This document shows positions 45,387-54,924 of a DNA stretch of 64,000 nt, in pieces. Both the position numbers and the translations under genes were made by a program. The stretch comes from Sabethes cyaneus. Its lineage: Eukaryota > Arthropoda > Insecta > Diptera > Culicidae. How positions within the stretch are numbered: the first letter of the stretch is position 1; each line of letters begins with the position of its first letter. The DNA lies in assembly GCF_943734655.1 (NCBI RefSeq), contig NC_071355.1, positions 71,633,449 to 71,697,448 of the forward strand. Reading direction: 5' to 3'. The notes under the pieces were generated by a model. That model searched no databases. It was not told the DNA's origin and was given only the letters and a program-made list of their open reading frames with translations.

Positions 45387-45391
45387 CATTT

Positions 45392-46199
45392 GGTGCTTTT
45401 CATTCCGTAAGGTATTGACCGGAATCCTGAACATTTTCGTAGATTTTCGTACTGAACAACCTTATTTGACTTTCTTCAACGTGTCTACAAAGTATTCTGA
45501 ACAGTAGTGCATATTCTGCTATTCGTTTCCCCCCGATACGATCCTGCTATATCCGCGCGGAATTATAAACATTACTAATTTACCTGCTCTTAATTCCGCC
45601 CACAACAAATCTTTAAACAAAACAAACAGAAAAATGAGTTATTCATAACTATTTCCATAAAAAAGTTAAATGTACATCTATGTACCTGTGTAGCATAAAT
45701 TCATCATAAAAAATACTTCTTGGAGCGAAAAAAACCTTCCGATAATCTAGACCTCCGCTTAGAACAATTGTTAAGAAAACATTCGGAAATCACGTTTTGG
45801 TCAGCGTGCAATGAAATAGCCTTTGGTTTGGTCAGACTAACGAAGCAAAAGTTGTCAGTTTTGAACAAAAACCATAAAGGAACATGGTATACTGTGACAG
45901 TATACTTATTAATGATGTTTTAGTGAACATTACTGTTGAAAAATTGATTTTTAGGATGAGTGCGCGGAATTACCCGCAGGCACGGTACTTTATGAAATTT
46001 ACTTTTTAGAAGCAGAGTTTAGAAATAAGAAATCAAATTTCTTCTAAAAAGGTGTGATAAAACTGATTGCTTTTATTTACCAGTTTAAAGTTCTAATACC
46101 ATTCGTTCTTTGACGTGAAACGCCTATCTCTTTTAGTTTCGTTACAATTTCATTTTAAACGTATGGTTTTGGGTGTCAAATTAATATCTGAAAACTACA
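45392..46199. other. Spacer with inverted-repeat partner B
   Basis: It contains the 45959-45987 match to 41265-41294, and a CCGCGCGG palindrome at about 45554-45561. The 67-codon frame at 45720 has no recognised domain. Confidence 0.4.
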
Positions 46200-47070
46200 A
46201 GAATTCATACATTACGCATAGCCTTATGTCCTAGCTTATGTCCATATTCAGCCGAGAGCCGGAGTGGCTTTTGCCGTATCAAGAATTCCTCTCCATTGTC
46301 GGCTTCAACCTGGTCGAGCCATCTAGCACGTTGAGCCCCTCTATTTCTGGTGCCGGTGGGGTTCTTGAAGAGAACGGATTTCACTACACAGTCGTCCGGC
46401 ATCCTTGCGACGTGACCGGCCCACCGTAGTCCCCGAACTTTCGCTAGGTGTACGATGGGAATCTCTCCAAGCAGTGCCACTCTCCGCTTTCTGTTTGTAC
46501 TCCGTCATAAACAGTCCGCAACACCTTTCGTTCAAAAACGGCAAGTGCACGTATGTCTTCCGTAAGCAAAGTTACTATCTCAAGTCCGTAGAGGACTACC
46601 GGTCTGATTAGCGTTTTGCACATCGTCAGCTTTGTGCGGCGGCGTATGCTCCTAGATCGAAAAACGTCTTGCAAAGGCAATAGTAGGCTCGATTTTCAGC
46701 TTGCATGGGTCGTTGGATCTCCTTACTCGTATTATTGTCGGCGGTGACCAGAGATCCCAAATATACGAACTCATCAACCACTTCCAGTTCATCGCCGTCA
46801 ATAGTCATTGTCCGTGGGAGGCAAACGTTACTTTCTCGGGAGCCTCTTCCTATCATATATTTGGTTTCCGACGCACTAATTTGTAACCCTATCCTCCTAG
46901 CCTCCATTTTTAGCCTGGCGTAGATTGCCTCCGCCATCCCACGGTTTCTGGTAATGATGTCGAGGTCGTCTGCAAAGGCATGGAGTTGGCTACTTTTGCT
47001 GAAGATCGTTCCTCTCGTTTCGATGCCCGCTCGTCGGATCACACCTTCAATTGCGATTTTGAATAACATA
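46200..47070 (-). mobile_element. RTE copy 3, 3' part
   Basis: The C-terminal half of the same RTE family as copy 1 is spread over three frames. They hold MLFKIAIEGVIRRAG, the catalytic HAFADDLDIIT (Asp pair intact), the EVVDEFVYLGSLV thumb, RTKLTMCKTLIRPVVLYG and GLRWAGHVARMP. The RT motif B that precedes it lies 3.9 kb away at about 50990, because another LINE inserted at 47070. Confidence 0.85.
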
Positions 47071-47172
47071 TATTTTATTTTATTTTATTTTGTTAACGTC
47101 AACAGGTAAAATATCACCCCAATGACAGAAATAACTAAGTAACGTATTTACAATACTCGTCTGTTTAGATTA

Positions 47173-50100
47173 TTAACATAAAACACGTCTAAAATTATAC
47201 TTGTTTGTTTCTCGAGACACATTAAAGTCAAATACATGGTAACATTGATTGAATAGCCGAGACATACTGCGCACTGGTTCATGTAGACCATAATTCGTCC
47301 TAGCTGGAGTAATACTGAGGAACGAGTGATATCGTAGATTGCGGCGTCGTATATTGATATCCAGCATGCTGAGGAGTATTGAACAATCAACGTTAGCTTG
47401 CAGGAGATCGCCAATAAAGCATACCTTTGCCACATTGCGTCTTTCCTCTAGTAATTCCAGGCCGATCAGCATGCAACGGTTTTTATAGCTGGGTAAGTTC
47501 CATGGATCCGTCCATCTGAGATGACGTAAAGCGAAGCGGATGAACTTTCGCTGAATAGCTTCGATGCGTTGAATTTCGTTCTGGTAATAAGGAGACCAGA
47601 CGGGAGACGCGTATTCCAGTACAGGTCGCACAATTGAACAATAGAGTGTTTTCAGGCAGTAGATGTCCTTAAATTTTTTCGCGAAACGAAATAAAAAGCC
47701 CAGCTGTGAAGAAACTTTTGCCACCACGTATGAAATGTGATCCTTGAAAGTTAATTTTGCATCGATTAAAACTCCCAAATCCTTAACTGTGGATTCACGC
47801 AGTAAACGTACGCCTACCAAGGCATAGTCATACTGGAATAGTGAATGTTTTCGTCCAAATGAGATTACCGAGCACTTAGGGTACCGCCAGAGTGCAAGCG
47901 ACATGCGACGCGACGCGACATTTCTTGCTGTAGTTATACGCGCAGCCCTTTTTCGCCCGAAGCAGGACTGTGCATTTGGCAACATGAGAGCGAAGTCGTG
48001 TCGCGTCGCTGTCGCGTTTACTCTGTACGGGGCCTTAGACACATTCAGCGACAATCGGTTAATTTGACACCATTTAGCGAAGTTTTCCAACTGCTTCTGC
48101 AGAAAACTCATATCCAGTGGTTGCTTTATCGTATGGTATAGCTTTAGATCGTCAGCGTATGAGAGTTTCGCGCATTTCAAAAAGGAATTAACGTCGTTCA
48201 TATACAGCAGGAATAAAAACGGTCCTAGGTGGCTTCCTTGTGGAACACCAGAACAAACAGGAAATGGCGAAGAAATGTGATCACCAATTTTCACAGACAT
48301 GCTACGACCACATAGGTAAGATTGAAGCCAGAGTAGCAAATGTTCGTTCATGCCAAATCGATCAAATTTGGCAATTGCAATTTGATGATTCATTTTATCA
48401 AATGCTGCAGATAAGTCTGTGTATATCGCGTCCACTTGATGACCATCCTCAATTTGGCGTGTTACAAACGAAGTGAAGGAAGTCAAGTTGGTTGTTGTAG
48501 ATCGTTTAGGCATAAATCCGTGCTGATCCAACGAGATGTAGTCATTATATCTCTGGGCAAGCTCCTGGAGAATAATCAACTCAAACCGTTTAGAAGTGGC
48601 ACTTAATGCAGGTATACCCCGGTAGTTCGAGACTACTCGTTTACAACTTATTTTAAAGACAGGAAAAACATATGATTGTTTCCAGCAGTTTGGAAAAATG
48701 CCTGTAGCCAAAGATAGGTTGAATACCGCTGCAAGCGGTGCCGCTAGCGTCTCCATACAGCGTTTCAGAATGATTGACGGGATACCGTCAGGGCCATATC
48801 CCGTGGATGATTTTAGTCTTTTTCCAGCTGACGTAACCATGTCAATGGAGATAACAAACTGCGACAACATCCTGCGGTTTGAGATGTTCATTGGTGAAAA
48901 CGTTATTGAAATGAGAACGGAACAAGTCGGCAATGAAATGGTCGATGCAGCGAGACTAGCGTCGTGATCGCGGAGAACCTCCTCCCAATCAACGTGGCCC
49001 AGACAATCGTTCATACCGTTGAAATTGGTTTTACTAAACTCATATGAGAGGCTTTCGGAAGTATCCCGGAAGCGTTGCTGTGGCCTGATCTTTAACTGCG
49101 TTAGTAAAGGAGGATGATGCCTGCAGATCTTTACGAGTGGTACCGGAGCTTCTGTAACCGTACAGTCTACGCACAGCTCGTCACTAACGAAGCACAGATC
49201 AAGGGTCCGATGATTCTCGTTTTCAATCCCATTCATCTGTTTAAGTCCAGCGGTGCTATATGTATCAAGCAGTTTTCGCGGGGCTATGCCTATGGACGAT
49301 CGAGAGGCGATTGGGAATAGAGAACCGTGGGAATTACGCTGCCAAGAGATCGCGCTTAAGTTAAAATCGCCCAAAATAACAATTTTATCTCTAGGCTTTA
49401 ATTGCGACACAACCCAATTGATAGCTTCAAGATGGTTGCCCATCAAGTTTTCGTCGTTGACTCGATCGGGAGGGATGTAAACTACGCAGAGATAGAGTAT
49501 TCCGTCAACAGTGGTAATCGCGACCCATAATTGTTCAACTGCCGAACTGTTGGGAGGATTAACTGCGTAGGATTTGAATCCTGAGCGAACAGCTAACAAA
49601 ACGCCACCTCCAGTACTTTTACAACTATTTGAACGCGACCGATCCTGTCGGTAAACGGAGTAGGAATCGTTAAACAGCTGGCTTGTCGTCGTATTTTGAT
49701 TCAACCAGGTTTCGGTGAGGGCGTATACGTCATAACAGCAATCACTGAAGGCTAACTGGTACTCAGCGAGAGAGCTGTTCATTCCTCCAACGTTTTGATA
49801 GTATACCAGGACATTCGTGGTGGCAGATGCGGCAATACTTGTTACGGTTGATGTCCTGGGAATTGAGGATGCGTCAGAGCGATGGATACCGTTACTGATA
49901 GGATACTTGCCATGGAAGGCGGCTTGGAAAACCCCTTCACCAGCACTAGACTCAGGGCCGGGACGACTTGGGTGGCAGGAACGAGTCGATTGCGATTGTA
50001 ATTCGGTGTCTACGGCGGGCTCGACTGAGCTAGGCGGTTCAGGGGTTTCCATATCGCGTTGTGGTAGGCGTCCCGGACCGGGTGATAAGCTGAAGTCATG

Positions 50101-50394
50101 GTCGTTATGATGGAATATCCGAAGTCCAGCAGTCGGAGTGTCGTCAGCAAAGTTTCGTTCAGTAAGTACTGCTAACGGATCATGCAAGTGCGTAGTACTG
50201 GAAACACGGTACGGGTCAGTGGACGCAAGGGTATTTACAAATGTGTACTTGCCGCGAAGAGAGTTTTGGAAGCCCCTTTCCCCACGCTCACACGTAGGAC
50301 CGGGACGACTGATGAGCGCTGGCGGCAGTAGCGCGACTACGGTGGGGGGGTAGGGGGCATCCATGATACCAACAACAGAGCGTCCCAGTGTCAT
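47173..50394 (-). CDS. CR1/Jockey-like ORF2: endonuclease-reverse transcriptase
   Basis: The 1073-codon open frame has a Pro/Ser-rich N-terminus of about 200 residues, in which a segment around RPGP...GKY occurs twice, diverged. The EN domain follows (YYQNVGGMNS, ALTETWLN, VILGDFNLSAISW, CRHHPPLLTQL). The RT has TGYGPDGIPSIILK, VFPVFK, IYTDLSAAFDKMNHQ (A), GVPQGSHLGPFLF (B) and LSYADDLKLY (C, intact). An in-frame MITE adds 53 residues after LSLNVSK. Shortening between EN and RT suggests an internal deletion. The C-terminus (FDFNVSRETNKY) is typical. It may still be translatable but is probably inactive. Confidence 0.85.
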   Translation of the reverse strand: MTLGRSVVGIMDAPYPPTVVALLPPALISRPGPTCERGERGFQNSLRGKYTFVNTLASTDPYRVSSTTHLHDPLAVLTERNFADDTPTAGLRIFHHNDHDFSLSPGPGRLPQRDMETPEPPSSVEPAVDTELQSQSTRSCHPSRPGPESSAGEGVFQAAFHGKYPISNGIHRSDASSIPRTSTVTSIAASATTNVLVYYQNVGGMNSSLAEYQLAFSDCCYDVYALTETWLNQNTTTSQLFNDSYSVYRQDRSRSNSCKSTGGGVLLAVRSGFKSYAVNPPNSSAVEQLWVAITTVDGILYLCVVYIPPDRVNDENLMGNHLEAINWVVSQLKPRDKIVILGDFNLSAISWQRNSHGSLFPIASRSSIGIAPRKLLDTYSTAGLKQMNGIENENHRTLDLCFVSDELCVDCTVTEAPVPLVKICRHHPPLLTQLKIRPQQRFRDTSESLSYEFSKTNFNGMNDCLGHVDWEEVLRDHDASLAASTISLPTCSVLISITFSPMNISNRRMLSQFVISIDMVTSAGKRLKSSTGYGPDGIPSIILKRCMETLAAPLAAVFNLSLATGIFPNCWKQSYVFPVFKISCKRVVSNYRGIPALSATSKRFELIILQELAQRYNDYISLDQHGFMPKRSTTTNLTSFTSFVTRQIEDGHQVDAIYTDLSAAFDKMNHQIAIAKFDRFGMNEHLLLWLQSYLCGRSMSVKIGDHISSPFPVCSGVPQGSHLGPFLFLLYMNDVNSFLKCAKLSYADDLKLYHTIKQPLDMSFLQKQLENFAKWCQINRLSLNVSKAPYRVNATATRHDFALMLPNAQSCFGRKRAARITTARNVASRRMSLALWRYPKCSVISFGRKHSLFQYDYALVGVRLLRESTVKDLGVLIDAKLTFKDHISYVVAKVSSQLGFLFRFAKKFKDIYCLKTLYCSIVRPVLEYASPVWSPYYQNEIQRIEAIQRKFIRFALRHLRWTDPWNLPSYKNRCMLIGLELLEERRNVAKVCFIGDLLQANVDCSILLSMLDINIRRRNLRYHSFLSITPARTNYGLHEPVRSMSRLFNQCYHVFDFNVSRETNKYNFRRVLC
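47880..48038. mobile_element. MITE of 159 bp inserted in frame in the LINE ORF2
   Basis: The ends GGTACCGCCAGAGTGCAAG... and, inverted, GGCCCCGTACAGAGTAAAC... pair over about 40 bp and share CGACGCGAC runs. The flanking CTTAG at 47875-47879 recurs at 48034-48038. A 3-bp TTA or 5-bp CTTAG duplication fits a PIF/Harbinger-type or related element. The 159-bp gain is a multiple of three and has no stop on the reading strand, so the LINE frame stays open. Confidence 0.8.
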
Positions 50395-50498
50395 GCTATC
50401 TGATGAAATAAGCGGTCGTCTGAAGATGGCAGTAGCGTCGGATTGACAAAAGTCGGCTGGGAACTTGGTGTAGTTTAATATCGTCGGTGTGACGGAAA

Positions 50499-50960
50499 CT
50501 ATGGTCCGTCTACTGCAGGAGTCTGCGGTAGATCTGCAGTCGAAGGGAGTCCTAAAGGGATTGGAGTTAGCGCCATTGGAGTGACAGATGATGAACCAGC
50601 ACCGGAGTCATCGTAGGGTCCAACTAGTAGAGTAGCGGAAGGAGCGGGGGCGATAGGGGGCAGCCATACCGCTGAATTCGCTCGAGCATCATCAAATTCC
50701 CTGAATACAATTCCCTGTGGCCAAGTATCAGGGTTCAAGACCGCATTTTTGTACGCCAGAGGAATGCCTACTTTGAAGGATATGAAGTTGAGCGATTGAA
50801 GGTCGGCCCCTTTTTTCACCAGTGAAACAACACGAATTGGATCCTGGTTTTGTAGGCCATCTCGAACAAGTCGCTCGACGACCTCGGAGAATAACAGAAT
50901 AACTTGGGTGGGGAGCTGACCACAAGCTTTTCGGGGTTCTCAACGAGTCTGGTACCGGTA
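50499..50960 (-). pseudogene. CR1/Jockey-like ORF1 C-terminal fragment
   Basis: The frame read from about 50925 gives EVVERLVRDGLQNQDPIRVV, then SLNFISFKVGIPLAYKNAVL and NPDTWPQGIVFREFDD, and ends at 50499. This resembles the C-terminus of the nucleic-acid-binding ORF1 protein in insect CR1/Jockey-type LINEs. The upstream part is missing because the element is 5'-truncated at 50964, where the host RTE resumes. Confidence 0.65.
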
Positions 50961-50964
50961 GTAT

Positions 50965-52545
50965 AGGACACTCCATCCCCTTGCCGTAACCCTCTGCGCG
51001 ATTCGAAAGGACTTGAGAGGGTCCCCGAAACGCGCACGTAGCACATCACTCGTTCCAGAGTAGCTTTGCTCAGCCGCGTCAGTTTGTCCGGAAAACCGTA
51101 CTCGTGCATTATCTGCCATAGCTGTACGCGTTCAACGGTATCGTATGCTGCTCTGAAATCCACGAAAATATGATGCGTGGGCACGTTGTACTCTCGACAT
51201 TTCTGGAGGATTTGTCGGAGAGTAAAAATTTGATCCGTAGTAGCACGGGTCTCCATAAAGCCCGCGTAATGCCGCGGTAGTTACACCAGTCTAGCCGGTC
51301 GCTCTTTTTGTAGACGGGACAGACTACGCCTCCCATCCACTCCTCCGGTAGTTTCTCTTCTTCCCAAATCCTTGAGAACAGCCAGAGAAGTACCGTTGCT
51401 TGACCATTTTTGTAGAGTTCTGCTGAAAATCGGTCCTTTCCGGCGGCTCGATTGTTCTTCAGCAGACCGATTTCTCGCCGGATCTCTTCGAGATCGGGAG
51501 CCGGTACGCTGTTGTCCTTTGTAGCTACTCCGAGGTTAACTTCCATCACGGCTCCTGCTGCTATATCGCCGTTGAGGTGCTCATCGAAGAACTGCTTCCA
51601 CCTGTCGACCACCTCGCGCTAGTTTGTGATTAGATCCCCTCCCTCGTCCCTACACATGTCGGGTTTTGGTGTGTGGGCCTTGCGAGTTTGGTTCACCTTC
51701 TCGTAAAACTTGCGGGTGTCATTAGCCCGGAGTAGAGGTTCAAGCTCCTCACGATATCTGTCCTCCTTCTGGCGCTTTTTCCTCCTCAGGATCGTGATCA
51801 ACTCATTCCTCGCTCGTCGATACTTGGCTAGATTCTCTCTCGTGGATATGCTCAGATAGTTTTGCGTATCAGATGCGGCCGAGCGTATCATACTCCATCC
51901 GTTTTCGAGGGTCAAAGCATCTAGCTCCACAGAGGAAGGCAGAACTTCATCCAGTACGCGCGCGTAATTATCGGCATTTCGCGGGTTGTCTAGTTGCCGA
52001 ATGTTTGGCCGACGAGGGCGACTTTGTCGCGAGGTATAAACCGTCGATAGTTTTGAGCGCACATGTACTGCTACTAGGTAGTGGTCCGAGGGAATATCCG
52101 CACTCCGTAGGGAGCGTACATTTGTGATGTTCGAGAAAAACCGGCTCTCGATGAGAATATGGTCGATTTGGTTCGAAGTTCGTTGGTCAGGTGATCTCCA
52201 GGTGGCCTTGTGGACATCTTTGTGGGGAAAGAAGGTGCTTTTGATCACCAAGCCTTGGGAAGCCGCAAAACTGATCCATCGCTGGCCGTTATCGTTCGTG
52301 TCGGTGTGCAGGCATGAGGCCCGATCACCGGTCTATGCATTGCTTCCCTGCCGATTTGGGCGTTCATATCCCCGATGACGATGTTGATGTCCCGTGGTGA
52401 GCAGCTGTCGAACGTTGCCCACAGCTGCGCATAGAACCCTTCCTTTTCGTCGTCGGGGCTACCTTCGAATAGACAATGCACGTTTATGATGGTGTAGTTG
52501 AAGAAACGGCCTTTTATCCTCAACACACACATCTGGGTGACTTCG
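50965..52545 (-). mobile_element. RTE copy 3, 5' part (5'-truncated)
   Basis: The endonuclease is in two frames (52571-52245: MCVLRIKGRFF, VIGDMNAQIG; 52251-51619: STFFPHKDVHKATWRS, NQIDHILIES, SDHYLVAV). RT N-terminal motifs (51612-51109: GKDRFSAELYK, PVYKKSDRLDW) and motifs A and B follow (51256-50970: FVDFRAAYDTVER, GLRQGD). The first part of the endonuclease is missing upstream of about 52545. The remainder of the RT lies at 46200-47070, beyond the inserted LINE. Confidence 0.85.
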
Positions 52546-52884
52546 CTCACCTGGGTGACTGTACAAATCAAATGGGGCCTGGAAGGTGCGGTGACTTTAG
52601 ATGAGGTGACATGAAAGTGAAAGAAGTGCCCGCGTAAATGGGATTTAGTAAGTCAGTTGTTAGATCATGGACCGCAGGTCATCACAGTCAGGTGGCCCAT
52701 TAAGGCAGTCACTTCCTCCAACTAACTTTTAAATTATACATTGCAGAACAAACATTTGAAATGCAAAATGCGCAAATTCGAAGCAATCCATAAAAAGTGT
52801 TAGTTGGAAGTTTTTCACAAAAATTTCAACGACGATGGAAATCTTCATAGAAACGTTTAAAAACCAACCAAAACCAAAAATTAT
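52546..52884. other. Spacer with GGTGAC-rich stretch
   Basis: Short repeats of GGGTGACT / AGGTGAC occur at 52531-52610. No gene is recognised. Confidence 0.45.
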
Positions 52885-53670
52885 AAATATGCTAGCTGAC
52901 CCGACGAACATCGTATTGCCATAAATTAAACTGTATTGTACATAAATCGTGAATCTCGGATGACCTTAGTCACAATCTCGAGTTTTGCAAGTTTCTGAGG
53001 AGCTCAACCTTAAATGATTCATTTTGGCAGTTACGTAACTATGAAAGCAAGGGTAGTTTAATATGCAAATTTGGAATTTTTCCTAACAGTAAAGTAACAA
53101 CCCCCCCCCCCCCCCCCTCTCCCACGTTGCTTAGCCAGGTAAAATAAAGCGGATAGCACTTAAATGTTCGCCGTGATTGTATAACATTTCGCCGAACACC
53201 ATTTCACGAAAAACCTTACACGGAATGTACCATTTCACGGAAAACTTTCGTGGAAAAAGTACCATATCGTAGGTGCGATCCTCTCCTTACCGTCGCTCGT
53301 TCGGACCCAACTAAAGAAAAGTAATAGAGGCCTAGGAAAACAAATAAACCCACTATCAAAGGGGTGAGAGGTTTCATTTGCATGGGAGCCCTCCCTCTTC
53401 AAAGGAGAGGGGTCATAATACACCATAGAAAAAATGTCTGCCACCTAAAACACATGCAAAATTTGGTTCCATTTACTTGATTAGTTCTCATGTTATAGGG
53501 AAATTTGTGTTTCATTTGTGTGGGAGCCCCCCCCCCCTCTTAGGGGGTGGAGGGGTCTCTAACTCTAACTGCATGCAAATTTTCACGCCGATCGGTTCAG
53601 TAGTTTCCGAGTCTATAAGGAACATACCGACAGACAGACAGAAATCCATTTTTATAGGTATAGATTTTGC
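52885..53670 (+). repeat. Dispersed insect repeat (GCTGACCCGACGAAC type)
   Basis: It starts near GCTAGCTGACCCGACGAAC and ends near GACAGACAGACAGA...TTTTTATAGGTATAGAT. Between are a C17 run (53101-53117) and a segment that matches, in the opposite orientation, the tandem array at 56480-57160 (TTTGGTTCC, CACCATAGAAAAAA, GGGAGCCC). Repeats with this head and tail are widespread in insects. No protein is encoded; the class is not determined. Confidence 0.6.
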
Positions 53671-54880
53671 TTCTTCGCCAATTGAAAGTCATTTAGTGAT
53701 AATTTACATCCGTACAGTACAAATTTGGATAAATAAATAACATTTCAAGCAAAGCCTTGATGCTACATTTTGCATTCGGAACTTAAACTTGACCTTCTAA
53801 TTTTTATCCGGCAGATTTCACAGCCAGCTGCTAGAATACAGGACAGTTGAGAGATTACTGAATTGAATAGAATATAGCTGTACGATAAACTTACCCTTTA
53901 AATCGAACTTTGAGAATTGAAATTGGAAAATCACTTCAAATGCACTTTATTGTTCGATTTGCTATGCAAATAGCTATAACGATGCAGTCAATTGATAAGT
54001 AAATATGCGCTGAAGTTTCAATTTATATTTCACTGCTTGTTGCCCTAGTTTTAATATTAACGTCATGCTAACGAAAAATGGAAATGGACTTGAATTATTT
54101 TGCAGGTACTATTTTAACACATAATCAAATATAATTGAGTGTATGGATCTTGATTCCGCACGGTAGTGTGAATATTAAGCAAAGAAAAAACATTTTAGAT
54201 TGCAGTACATTTATTATACAATCAGGTATAGCAATTACACGAACATAGTGAATTCAAAGATTTCTCTAAGAAGTAGTCATCATATCGCCGAAGGCCAGCG
54301 AAACTAACCAACTAGGTTGGATAGATTTTCGCTGGCCAGGCGGTGTTGTACGAGTGCCTCATAACTTCCAAAACGCCGGTCGCCATTTTGCAACTTCCTA
54401 TGAATAGAAATAAAATTTCTTTGTTAAAAAGGAAGTCTACGCGTTAAACAAAACGATTATTGATAGTATGTAGATACAAGAACTGCAAATAAATGGCTTA
54501 CTATCTTTTATCTGAAGAATGTGAGCACTCATTGTAAATTAAAGACTTCTACCTGGTTCCTACTATTTGTTGCTTAAAATACAGCATTAGAAACTTTCTT
54601 ACCTTTTTGTTAATATTGACTTTCAGGGCCTGGTTGTGTATACTCAATGATTTTTGCAGAGAAAACTTTTACTAGTAAAATATTGAAGCTTTGTACGACC
54701 TTACGATGCGAAGGAAAATGCGTTGTTTCCTGTCGCAAACTTTGAAGAGAAATGAAAAATGAATAATGATTTTTGGGGCTCGAAAAATTCGAACATCGAA
54801 AAATGCAGTGTCAGATGCAGGGATGCCATATTATAATAAATAATTAAAAAAAATCAAAACTGCTCGAAATTGAACATTCA
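53671..54880. other. Spacer with small hairpin at 54293-54337
   Basis: AT-rich and without genes. The hairpin has an 11-bp perfect stem GGCCAGCGAAA/TTTCGCTGGCC, with an inner CCAAC/GTTGG stem. Confidence 0.5.
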
Positions 54881-54924
54881 CTCGGGTACTTTTTCATTTC
54901 GACGTATCTGACAATGAGAGATTC
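54881..54924. repeat. 44-bp segment shared exactly with 35076-35119
   Basis: Identical over 44 bp to the copy in ABCC4 intron 7, with different flanks on both sides. Confidence 0.7.

Larger units (their letters stand above)
47070..50964 (-). mobile_element. CR1/Jockey-superfamily LINE inserted in RTE copy 3
   Basis: This LINE has a 5'-truncated ORF1, ORF2 with EN and RT, and a 3' (AAAAT)n tail at 47071-47091. It interrupts the RTE RT between its GLRQGD and MLFKIAIEG motifs; removing it would rejoin the RTE frame at a shared TAT/TATA. It is itself interrupted by a 159-bp MITE (47880-48038). The open 1073-codon ORF2 marks it as younger than the host RTE. Confidence 0.88.

Noticed and set aside
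47875..48038. Extra 53 residues in the LINE RT as a genuine RT insertion domain
   Set aside because: The DNA has inverted ends and flanking CTTAG repeats, so it is a MITE and not a protein module.
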